A stretch of 64,000 nt of DNA, taken from assembly GCF_949987535.1 (NCBI RefSeq), contig NC_080067.1:63112405-63176404 (forward strand), in the 5' to 3' direction. Positions 53,096-63,369 of this stretch are shown one piece after another. The notes beneath the pieces are model-generated. The model was not told the origin of the DNA, ran no database searches, and saw only the letters and a program-made list of their open reading frames with translations. This DNA is from Balaenoptera acutorostrata (lineage: Eukaryota > Chordata > Mammalia > Artiodactyla > Balaenopteridae). Each line of letters begins with the position of its first letter. The stretch's first letter is position 1. A program made the position numbers and the translations under genes.

Positions 53096-53193
53096 TTTCC
53101 TAATCTGTAGTATGAGGAAAGCAAAATCACCTATGGACTTGCTCTGAATACTAAATAAAGATTTTTTAGTACCTAGTATAAACAAACAAACAA
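53096..53193 (+). pseudogene. 98-bp 3' end of an unknown mRNA, retroinserted
   Basis: This text interrupts the L1M and is flanked by a 15-bp TSD, aaaacagacacatag / aaaacagacccatag (53081-53095 and 53194-53208). It contains AATAAA at 53154-53159 and ends about 20 nt later in aaacaaacaaacaaaa, as in a 5'-truncated processed transcript. The source is not identified. The start resembles a MIR-like 'tttcctaatctgta'. Confidence 0.6.
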
Positions 53194-53553
53194 AAAACAG
53201 ACCCATAGACCAATGGAACATAATTGAGAGCCCAGAAATAAACCAATGCATTTACAGCCAACCAATATTTGACCAGGTAGTTAAGAATACTCACTAGGGA
53301 AGAGATAGTTTCTTCATTAAATGGTATTGGGAAAACTGGATATTTACATTCAAAAGAATGAAACTGGACCCCTATCTTACAACAGTTGGAAAAACTACCT
53401 CAAAATGGATTGAAACTTAAATGTAAGGCCTGAAGTCATAAAACCCCTAGAAGAAAACAGGGAAAGCTCCTTGATATTGATCTTGGCAATGATTTTTTTT
53501 AGCTCTGACACCAAAAGCACAATCAAGAAAAGCTTAAATAAACAAGTGGGACT

Positions 53554-53868
53554 GGGCTTCCCTGGTGGCGCAGTGGTTGAGAATCTGCCTGCTAATGCAG
53601 GGGACACGGGTTCGAGCCCTGGTCTGGGAAGATCCCACATGCCACGGAGCAGCTGGGCCCGTGAGCCACAGCTGCTGAGCCTGCGCGTCTGGAGCCTGTG
53701 CCCCGCAACGGGAGGGGCCGCGATAGTGAAAGGCCCGCGCACCGCGATGAAGAGCGGTCCCCGCACCGCGATGAAGAGTGGCCCCCACTTGCCGCAACTA
53801 GAGAAAGCCCTCGCACAAACCGAAGACCCAGCACAGCCAAAAATAAATAAATAAATAAATAAATAAAT

Positions 53869-53897
<29 letters not shown>
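53554..53897 (+). mobile_element. CHR-type SINE with 24-bp internal duplication
   Basis: Same subfamily as the copy at 45688: the 24-bp unit 53740-53763 is repeated at 53764-53787, and 'tgctaatgcag' and 'gagcagctgggcc' are shared. The exact TSD aacaagtgggact lies at 53541-53553 and 53898-53910, inside L1M. Confidence 0.96.
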
Positions 53898-53899
<2 letters not shown>

Positions 53900-55169
53900 C
53901 AAGTGGGACTACATCAAACTAAAAAGCTTCTGTGCAGCAAAAGAAATGATCAACAAAGTGAAAAGGCAATCTATGGAATGGGAGAAAATATGTGCAAACC
54001 ATCTATCTAAAAAGGGGTTAATATCTAAAATATATAAGGAACTCCTACATCTCATGGCAAGAAACAAATAATCTAATTTTAAATGGGCAAAGGACCTGAA
54101 TAGGTATTTTTCCAAATAAGATATACAGATGGCTAACAGGTACATGAAAACATGCTCAACATCACTAATCACTAAGGAAATGTAAATCAAAACTACAATG
54201 AGATATCACCTCACATCTGTTAGAATGGTTATTATCAAAAAGATAAGAGATAACAAGTGCTGGCCAGGATGTGGAGAAAAGTTGGTGGGAATGTAAATTG
54301 GTACAGCCGTTCTGGATAACAGTATGGAGGGGCCTCAAAAAAATTAAAAATAAAACTACCATATGATCCAGTAATTCCACTTCTAAGTATGTATCCAAAA
54401 GAAGTAAAATCACTATATCGAAGATATCTGCACCTCTATGCTTACTGCAGCATTATTTGCAATAGTCAAGACATGGAAACAACTTAAATGTCCATCCATG
54501 GATAAATGGATAAAGAAATTGTGATAAATATATATATATATATTTATATTTGTGATATATATATATGCATATATCTCAGTCATTAAAAAAGAAAGAAATC
54601 CTGCAATTTGCAATAACATGGATGAATTTTGAGTGTGTTATGCTAAGTGAAATTAAGTCAGAGAAAGACAAATACTGTATGATCTCACTTATACGTGGAA
54701 TCTAAAAAAAAATGAACTCACAGAAACAGAGAATAGATTGATGGTTCCCAGGAGCTAGTGGGGAACTGGTAAGGGAAATGGGTGAAGGTGGTCAAAGGGT
54801 ACAAACTACCATTTATAAGATGAATAAATCTGGGGATCTAATGTACAGCATGGTGACTATAGTTAACAATATGTGTTAACTAACCTTATTGTGGTAATCA
54901 TTTTGTGATATATGTGTATGTCAAATCACCACATTGTACACCTTAAGCTTACACAATGTTATATGTCAATTATATCTCAATAAAGCTGAAATAAATAAAT
55001 AAATAAAAGCTTTTTAAAGTGGATCAAGAGCTTTGGCAGAAAATAAAAATAATTTTGAAATTACACTCTCCATAGAAATTTGGTAAGAAATGTTGCTCAC
55101 TATAAAAAATGTTAGTAAAAGCTTACAAAGAAATCAAATAGATATCAATTTTGGCTATTTTACTTTTTC

Positions 55170-55990
55170 TTTCATTTTCAACCTACCTATGCCATTGAAT
55201 TTGAAGTTTCTTGTAAGCAGCTATCATTGGGTCAAATATTTTTTAATCAACACTGCCAATCTCCATCTTTTTTTTTTTTTTTTTTTTAAACAAATTATTT
55301 GTACTGGTTCTTTTTGTTTGTTTTATTTATTTATTATTTATTTTTGGCTGTGTTGGGTCTTCGTTTCTGTGCGAGGGCTTTCTCTAGTTGCGGAGAGCGG
55401 GGGCCACTCTTCATCGCGATGCGCGGGCCTCTCACTATCGCGGCCTCTCTTGTTGCGGAGCACAGGCTCCAGACGCGCAGGCTCAGTAGTTGTGGCTCAC
55501 GGGCCTAGTTGCTCCGCGGCATGTGGGATCTTCCCAGACCAGGGCTCGAACCCACGTCCCCTGCATTGGCAGGCAGATTCTCAACCACTGCGCCACCAGG
55601 GAAGCCCCAATCTCCATCTTTTAATGATGTATTTAGACCACTTAAATTTAAAGTAAGTATTGATAAGTTAGGGCTTAAGTAGGTCATTTTGTTATTTGTT
55701 TTCTGTTTGTTTCCTCTGTTTCTCATTCCTATGCTTCTCTTTTCCTACCTTCCTGTGGATTTTTGGACACTTAGGATTCCATTTTTATTTATTTGAAGTG
55801 TTTTTTAGTACATTGCATTGTATAGTTTTCCTAGTATTTGCTCTACTTATTAGAATACACATATGCAATTTACCATAGCCTACTGGTATGAATGTTTTAC
55901 CACTTCAAGGGAAATGTAGAAGCCTAACTTTACTTAGGCCCCTTTACCCCCTCCACTTTTTAAACACAATAATCTCATGCATTTCCTCTA
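55170..55990 (-). repeat. Old LINE-1/HAL1 remnant, reverse, with a SINE
   Basis: 'tgaagtttcttgtaagcagc', 'atgatgtatttagaccactt' and 'tttgttatttgttttctgtt' are antisense LINE-1-type text. The SINE 55272-55608 splits it. Confidence 0.65.
55272..55608 (-). mobile_element. CHR-type SINE, reverse (young form)
   Basis: T run, (ttta)n, body and reversed head 'ccaccagggaagcccc'. The exact TSD aatctccatctttt lies at 55258-55271 and 55609-55622. The 188-codon plus frame at 55090-55656 only reads through this SINE. Confidence 0.95.
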
Positions 55991-56062
55991 TATACAATGA
56001 GCACATTATATAATGTTATAAGTTTTGCTTCAACAATCAAATATGATTTAAGAAATTCAGGA

Positions 56063-56360
56063 GGGCTTCCCTGGTGGCACAGTGGTTGGGAATCCACCTG
56101 CCAATGCAGGGGACATGGGTTCGAGCCCTGGTCTGGGAGGATCCCATATGCTGCGCAGCAACTAAGCCCGTGTGCCACAACTACTGAAGCCTGCGCGCCT
56201 AGAGCCCGTGCTCTGCAACAAGGGAAGCCACCGCAATGAGAGGCCCGCGCACCGCAACAAAGAGTAGCCCCCGCTCGCCGCAACTAGAGAAAACCCATGT
56301 GCAGCAACGAAGACCCAATGAAGCCAAAAATAAATAAAATAAAATAAATAAATTTATAAA
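56063..56360 (+). mobile_element. CHR-type SINE
   Basis: Head 'gggcttccctggtggcacag', intact B box and (aaat)n tail. The TSD aagaaattcagga / aagaaactcagga has one mismatch. Confidence 0.95.
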
Positions 56361-56631
56361 AAGAAACTCAGGAAAAGGCTAAAACATACACACAAAGCTT
56401 GTGCATATGTGATTTCATATTTGCACTGGTGTATTTTAAGCATAAATGTCTAGATGTGGGATTTATCGATTGAATGGTAAATTTACCTGTAATTTCGCTA
56501 ATATTGTCAAAATCTTCCTCAGGGGTTGTACCATTTTGCATTCATGAAATCGCTGGTTTCCCTGCAACTTCTCCAAGAGTTTGTTGCCAAATTTTGGGAT
56601 TTACACCAATCAGATAGTTAGAAATGATAGC

Positions 56632-56740
56632 TCAGTGCTGCGTGGCATGTGGAAGCTTAGTTCCCTGACCAGGGATCGAACATGCACCCCTTGCAGTGGA
56701 AGCACGGAGTCTTAACCATTGGAGCGCCAGGGAAGTCCCA
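56632..56740 (-). mobile_element. Short CHR-1-like SINE, reverse, tail-less
   Basis: 'gctgcgtggcatgtgg' to 'gccagggaagtccc'. No T run precedes it and no clear TSD is seen, so it is truncated or decayed. Confidence 0.85.
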
Positions 56741-58030
56741 CAGTAGTTTTAATTTGTATTTATATTAATAAGAATTAATTTGAGTATTTTTTTCATATGT
56801 TTAAGGGCCACTTCTATTTCTTTCTCCGTGAACTGTTTTGTCTCCATTTTTAAAAAGAAGCTTTCCTCATATTCCCTCACAACTACCTCTGCCTACATCT
56901 CATTGGCTAGACCTGTGTCTTAATACCACCTCTATCTTCAAGGGAGGCTGGAAAACACAGTTTTTAACTTGGACACATTTCAGTCTCAAGTAAGGATTTT
57001 GTTCATAAGGAAGAAGGTAAGATATATAGAGATAGAGAACTGGAAGTCTCAGTCTCAATGATTTTGATTTTAACCTTTAATTTTCAGAGGTCCTTATAGA
57101 AATATAAATGAAACAGCCAAAGAAGCAAGAAGTGTTATAAGCTTGGAAAATGTGACTGAATTATTTAGCTGTACTCAATAATGTTTTGTTTCTCCTCAGA
57201 AAATGAGACCTCTGAATCTGTTTAATATTAACAGAGCCAAATAAATTAACAAAAACAGAGTAATTTCTCTCCCCCACCCCAGAAGCCTGGCTATTTTGTT
57301 TTGTACTTCTGCCTTCTTTTTGTAAGCTAGCAAAGACTAAGAGAAGCAAAATTCCTTAAAGTGCAAATCTTTAGAGTTCTGTTTGTAATAAAATTTAAAA
57401 CATTGAAAGTAAAAAAATGTAAATTCATCTTCCACAATCAATGACATGAAAAAAGTGGGAAGGGGGTTTTTCCAGCTTAATTGCAACTAAAGAAACATAA
57501 CAAGTAGGTTTGACTATAGACCTTGCTTGGATCTTGTTTTGAAACAAACCAACTGAAAAAAGGACATGTGTAAGACAGAGAAATTTGTGTCTTTGATGAT
57601 ATTAAGGAATTAATGTTCTTTTTGTTAGGTTTGAAAATTATGTGTGTTTATGTAAGAAAATATCCATATTTTATAGAGAATTGTGTAAGAGTGAAATGAC
57701 CTGGGATTTTCTCAAAATGCTTGAAAAAGAGAAAAAAGAAGACAAGGAAGGAGGGAGGGAAGGCGGGAGAGCAAAAGGAAAAAAACAAAAGGCAAGTATG
57801 GTTTGGTAATTATTGAAAATGGGATGATGGGTATATGAGGGTACATTTATTATTCTCTCTATTCTTATATACATTTGGAAAGTTTATAAAAGTCATGAAA
57901 ATATCCAAAACGCATGCAGGTTAAAAATGAAAATGATAGATTTAGTGAGATTATTGTCCAAGTAAACTACCCTTTGAATATGCCGGACCTCATCATTTTT
58001 ATGAGTAAATCAATGATACATAATCCATTT
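56741..58030. other. No gene; GGAA/GGGA tract
   Basis: AT-rich unique sequence with a purine run at 57725-57795. Confidence 0.5.
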
Positions 58031-58046
58031 AAAAATTCTTAAAGGG

Positions 58047-58346
58047 GGCTTCCCTGATGGCGCAGTGGTTGAGAATCTGCCTGCCAATGCAGGGGACACG
58101 GGTTCGAGCCCTGGTCTGGGAAGATCCCACATGCCACGGAGCGACTGGGCCCGTGAGCCACAATTACTGAGCCTGCGCGTCTGGAGCCTGTGCTCCGCAA
58201 CAAGAGAGGCCGCAATAGTGAGAGGCCTGCGCACCGCGATGAAGAATGGCCCCCACTTGCCGCAACTGGAGAAAGCCCTCGCACAGAAACGAAGACCCAA
58301 CACAGCCATAAATAAATAAATAAATAAAATATTAAAAAAAAAAAAA
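58047..58346 (+). mobile_element. CHR-type SINE (young form)
   Basis: Intact B box, (aaat)n and poly(A) tail. The exact 16-bp TSD aaaaattcttaaaggg lies at 58031-58046 and 58347-58362. Confidence 0.96.
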
Positions 58347-58502
58347 AAAAATTCTTAAAGGGATTTTACACCTGTGAAGGGCAATAAAATCATGACCGAC
58401 ATTCTTTTTGATGTTCCTCCTCAAATCTTTTTTCTTTTCTTAATGGCTTCAAAGAACCTGAAAATCTTGTAGCTTTTTAAGGGTAACTAAGCTAAGCTTG
58501 TT

Positions 58503-58711
58503 TTTTTGGTTTTTTGTTTTGTTTTGTTTTGATATTTATTTATTTATTTGGCTGCATCAGGTCTTAGTTGCAGCATGCAGGATCTTTGGTTGCAGCATGT
58601 GGGATCTTTTAGTTGCGGCATGTGGGATCTAGTTCCCTAACCAGGGATCGAACCCATGTCCCCTGCACTGGGACCTCAGAGTCTTAACCACCGGACAACC
58701 AGGGAAGTCCC
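58503..58711 (-). mobile_element. CHR-1-like SINE, reverse
   Basis: T-rich start, three 'gcatgtgggatct'-type modules and reversed head 'ccagggaagtccc'. TSD aagctaagcttgtt / aagctaagcctgtt. Confidence 0.93.
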
Positions 58712-59612
58712 AAGCTAAGCCTGTTCTGATGTTACCCTTCCCCTTAAGACTCCATATCAATTTTCCTATTTCAAAACAGATTTAATATTTCAAAACATAT
58801 TTGGGGGGAAAATTGAATATGAGAGGAATGCCTACTAAGTAAATCTTTGCCATTAAACATACTTTGAACACACAAAACAGACTAAACCTTGTACGAATAT
58901 TTACACTGTGGTAAGGATTTCATGCATCCTTTCATTTTGTGCTTCATTCATACAATAAATATTAGGTGGTCACTCTGTCAGCACTGTGCTAGGTAAGCTT
59001 TGGGGATTAGCAGTCAGCAAGACAGACTGATTTCTTACCTTCTCAAAGCAGACGGTCTACTTGGGAGACCCCAAGAGTCCCCATCCACTGCCTCCAGGAG
59101 GTGGTGTTTCACTGTGATTAGTGATCATTATAAATAATTATGTCTTTTGGGTTTTTGAATGCCAACAGGAAAAGCAATGCTACTCAGTTCAGACTAGTCA
59201 AAGTTCGGAACAGGTAAACTCTGGATATTCCTGATCATCAAAAGCAGCTCCTGTTACCATTTACTACGGGGCACCACTTGGTATAAGACATGAGAACTGC
59301 TACATGAAAATACTCCAAGAAAATTAGAGTTCTAAGAGATTTACATAGATTTTCAGTGTGGCCTGATAAGGCTGCTATACAAGCAACTAAAAACATATTT
59401 TTGTATTGTCCCCTCCATAGTGGCTACCACAGTTATCTTGCAACTAGTAAGCTTTAATAAATGCTTGTTAAATGAATAAATAATTGAATTTAAAATCCAA
59501 AGACACACTAATGGAATATAGATTTTAATAGACTCTGTTCTTTAGCCTCACACCCTGGATGAAGGAATGTATAAATTTAGCCTTTGTCTCAGTCAGTGAT
59601 GGAAAGTGATTT
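58712..59612. other. No gene; old repeat fragments
   Basis: 58940-59065 is the old 'caataaatattaggtggtca' type repeat. 59385-59485 resembles an L2 tail ('taaatgcttgttaaatgaat'). Confidence 0.45.
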
Positions 59613-59768
59613 TTTTTTAATCACAGTGGGTTTTTTTTTAACGTTTCATTTATTTATTTATTTTATTTATTTTGGCTGCGCCGAGTAGCATGTGAGATGG
59701 TTCCCCCAACCTGGTCCTCCGCAGGTGAAAGCACTGAATCCTAACCACTAGGCCACCAGGGAACTCCC
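59613..59768 (-). mobile_element. Bov-tA/CHR-1-like SINE, reverse, diverged
   Basis: (ttta)n, 'ggctgcgccgagtagcatgt' and reversed head 'ccaccagggaactccc'. The likely TSD is gaaagtgatt / gagagtgatt. The B box is decayed. Confidence 0.85.
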
Positions 59769-60110
59769 AGAGAGTGATTCTTCAATAACAAACAATCCCA
59801 AAAGCTTATCAATTTAACACAACAAAAGTGTTTCTTGCTCATGTCATGTCTGCTTTGTGTCCTGATAGCTCTCCAGACAGAGGAAGGGAGGGCTAGAGAA
59901 GCAAGCACCGGAATGAATTGCCTCCACCTAAGAGTGACACATAGCACTTCTACGGACATTTCAATGACCAAAGCAAGTCATGTGGCTCTACCCAACTTCA
60001 AACAGGACAGGGAGTAAAATCACCTGTATGGCTGAGAGTAGAGAGCACCAGAAATTGGATACTGTTGAACAGTAGTAATGCCTACCACAGACCTAACCAG
60101 TCAATGAGTT

Positions 60111-60297
60111 TTCTTCCTAGGGATATCAAATGTATGTATTTACTTCCTAGGGATATCAAATATACCTATTTACTTCCTAGGGATATCAAATATACCTATT
60201 TACTTCCCAGGGATATCAAATATACCTATTTACTTCCTAGGGATATCAAATATACCTACTTACTTCCTAGGGATATCAAATATACCTATTTACTTCT
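60111..60297. repeat. 30-bp minisatellite, about six units
   Basis: 'ttcctagggatatcaaatat' plus 'acctatttac' repeats with an exact 30-bp period. Starts of 'ggatatcaaa' lie at 60121, 60151, 60181, 60211, 60241 and 60271. The first unit differs most (tgtatgtatt). The period is a multiple of three, so the plus frame 60065-60313 stays open with a 10-residue repeat, LLPRDIKYTY. Confidence 0.97.
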
Positions 60298-60506
60298 TTT
60301 CATCATCTATTAACCTCAGTTTCCCTTGACATGGTTTAGCCTTCAGATCCTCACAGGTATGAGTGTCTGAGTTCAAATTTATCAAATGGATACAACACTT
60401 GACCTTCCTTCCCAGATGCTATAAATAAAGTCAATACTCTAGAAAATGAAAAGTGTCACACAAACACTGTGGAAGGTATAATTAATATTCTAATAAAGAA
60501 GTCTAG

Positions 60507-60803
60507 GGCTTCCCTGGTGGCGCAGTGGTTGAGAGTCTGCCTGCCGGTGCAGGGGACACGGGTTCGAGCCCTGGTCGGGGAGGATCCCACATGCCGCGGA
60601 GCGGCCAAGCCCGTGAGCCACAGCTGCTGAGCCTGCGCATCTGGAGCCTGTGCTCCGCAACGGGAGAGGCCGCGACGGTGAGAGGCCCGCGCACCGCGAT
60701 GAAGAGTGGCCCCTGCTCGCCGCGGCTGGAGAAAGCCCTTGCACAGAAGCGAGGACCCAAAACAGCCAAAAATAAATAAATAAATAAATAAAAATTTATT
60801 AAA
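60507..60803 (+). mobile_element. CHR-type SINE (young, CpG-rich)
   Basis: Very CpG-rich copy with 'ccggtgcag', 'gcggccaagcccg' and 'cgacggtgagagg'. B box ggttcgagccc. The exact TSD aaagaagtctag lies at 60495-60506 and 60804-60815. Confidence 0.96.
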
Positions 60804-60815
60804 AAAGAAGTCTAG

Positions 60816-62054
60816 TCTGATTTTATGTATCCATTCATTGATTCATTCAGTTAAAGAAACAATAAAGACTAATAGCAATTGAAAATTGAGCACTGAGTGA
60901 AAAAGTTTTATTGCCAAGAAGAGAACTTGACCTAGTACAGAGTCTAGGTAGACTCCCAGAGAGGAGGTTCAGAGAAGAAATGGAGTAGGACTTTTAGAGC
61001 CAAAAGACTATCTCTGCCTACTTTAAGGAAGCAAAGTGAGTGGACTGACTGGCTGGCTAGATCTGGGCTTGCTGGTTTTGAAAGCACTAGGCTGGCTGCT
61101 TGGAAGACCTCTGCCGTGTAGATGGCTCAGAATTACGGAGTCCAGTTTTCTCTGTTGGGAATGTGAGGTCCCTGATGCAAGACTACGGCATGCCGTTGCC
61201 TCATGTTTGAGTCAGGACTATGGCGCCCAGTTAGGTCTACACTAGTGTCATCAGGCTAGGTAACCTGGATAGAGTTTATCAATTCATTCAACAAGCTGAA
61301 TCCCTAGACTCTTTACCTGCCCCATCCTCCTTAGACCAAGCTAGGCACCTGTCATGAGCTCCCATACACTCTTTACTTACCTTATATATGTTTAGTCATT
61401 ACATTCCAGTGCTGCTTCATTGCCTATCTTCTCTACTATAAGGACCAGCATGGCAAGGAACATGTCCATCTTGCTCATACTGTACCCCCAGTACCGAATA
61501 CAGTGCTGGACATAAGATAGATACGCAATGACTATTTTATTGAGGCTCTATGCCTGTGCTAAGCAGGGAGATGGAACAGACTGGAATATAGTAAAACTAG
61601 AATTCAAAGTCTGTGGACAGACAATATGATAAACAGGGGTGGAGCCAAATTTTGTGAGAACAGAAGCTTACGCAAACTGAGGGCACCGATTTAAGAAAAA
61701 TAACAAAATTATAAATGCCAAATTAAGTACCTCATCCTAGAAGAGGTTCATGCACTTGCGGGGACTTGAAGCTTAAAGCTTCATTATCTCCACAGTAAAT
61801 GCATCTTTGATGATAAGTGGACTAATGCACCAAATACTATAAAATCTCTGAAGAGTGATCAGAGATCTCTGCTAGGGAAAATCAAAGACTTCACAGAAGA
61901 GATAAACTGTGAGCTTGATCTTACAGACAGAAACAAAGGAAAGGAATTGCAGGTGGAAGAAACATACTGAAACACACAAATGAGAAAGAGCTGGAGCCTA
62001 TCTGTGGAATAGTGAGAAGCACTGTACTATTTACCCAATGTCAGGTTGGGTGGG
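60816..62054. other. No gene; old repeat fragments
   Basis: 61420-61540 is an L2-like tail ('cagtgctggacataagatag'). 61560-62020 looks like the old 'gagacctgaagg' dispersed repeat, heavily decayed. Confidence 0.4.
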
Positions 62055-62135
62055 GAAAGCCTTAGGCTAGTGGTTCTCAAAGTGTGATCCTGGGACAGCA
62101 GCATCAGCATCACCTGATGCTTAACAAGCCAATAA
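62055..62135 (+). repeat. MER-type hAT fragment
   Basis: 'ctagtggttctcaaagtgtg' then 'cagcatcagcatcacctgat' is one end of a common eutherian non-autonomous hAT element. Confidence 0.65.
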
Positions 62136-62445
62136 AGAAATAACATACTCCAAACCGAAGATAGATTAATTACACTACCGTTCCAGGCAGACGGGAGGTG
62201 TAAGAAATGAAGTCCAAATTTAGTTGAGGTGTACCTTTTCTATAAGTTGGCTCTCAGAAGAGTCGTCTTAGTCAACAGAGAGCTGATGTCCAGCTGCCAG
62301 CGCAAATCAAAAGTTCCTCGCTGCCAGGGCACAACGCTAGTGGAATGAAGGCGCCGGCGCTGACGGACAAAATGATCTCCTTCCCGGGCCCGCTGCACGG
62401 TTTCACCACTGCTGGCAAAGAGAAGCCTTCAAAATGGTTCCATAA

Positions 62446-62459
62446 CACCCCCTAGTGGC
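62446..62459 (-). promoter_or_regulatory. CTCF-like motif
   Basis: The reverse strand reads gccactagggggtg, close to the CTCF core CCACTAGGGGGC. It lies about 1 kb before the CpG island. Confidence 0.4.
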
Positions 62460-63369
62460 TTCCACCGTATCAGGTCAAGAAACAGCCCAACTACCCAAGA
62501 GGAGGGAATGAAACATACTGTCCTTTACAAATTCCACAAACCTGTGTCAATTCCCTATTCCGTGCCATAACTTACTATACTAGGATTAAAAGGTGCCTCT
62601 AAATCTCTTCATACTTTATTCAGCCCATGCCAGCATTCGTAAATAGTCGTTTATTTGGGCTTAACACACACATAAAAGTTATGAAATCGTAAAAAATCGA
62701 GACACACACTAGTGTCTCTTTCAAATACGACTTTATCTCCTGGGAGATAGTTGAAGGAGCCAGAGTAAAGTCTATGATAACTATCCGGTGGTTGGTTGGC
62801 TGGTTAGTATGTGGTAAGCAAGAAAAGCACAGTAGACGTATGGATAAAAAGACACAGATTGCAGTCCTGACTTTTAGAGTGACCTTGGGCACATGATGAT
62901 CCATATGGGCTTCATCATCCATTTAACAATTATTTGGACCGGGTGCTGAGGCTACAAAAATGAATAAAACCTAGTCTCTAGACCCTCACAAGCTCACTTT
63001 ACTAATTTGTAAATTGGGACTAACAACCTTAACTCTTTGTCGAAAAGATTAAACATGTGACCACACCCTGTTCACAAGTTTATTTACGCTTACTTAATTT
63101 AATCCTCTCTACCTCTGCTCCTAGAAACTCAAGATCGGAAAAGGAGTTAAATCATCTAATCCAATCCGCTATAATTTCACACTCATTCCACCAAGATTTT
63201 TTGAGTCAGGGAATCCGGCTAAAGCCTAACAATGATTCACGACCTTTTAAGAGCTTAACGCTCCTGCCCCGTGGACAGCTGCCCTTTTCGTCCCCAATAG
63301 GCTGCGGCCCCTCTTTGGGGTTTGAAATGCCACATGCCTTGCCTACCCCGAGCAAGACCATTCTGGCAC

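Larger units (their letters stand above)
51290..54990 (+). mobile_element. Older LINE-1 (L1M type) lacking most of RT
   Basis: Endonuclease remnants (51480-52260) include GDFNTSLSAVD and the linker (52260-52630). They are followed at once by text from behind the RT core ('[16 protein letters not shown]', 52690 on), then the C-terminal region and a 3' UTR ending 'ataaagctgaaataaata'. The join near 52637 removes the whole FADD-containing part. Later insertions lie at 51557-51652, 53096-53193 and 53554-53897. A (ta)n sits at 54528-54565. Confidence 0.9.

Noticed and set aside
55090..55656. 188-codon open frame on the plus strand
   Set aside because: It reads from old antisense LINE sequence through a reversed SINE. 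The SINE part recurs with the same peptide wherever this SINE occurs, so it is not a gene.
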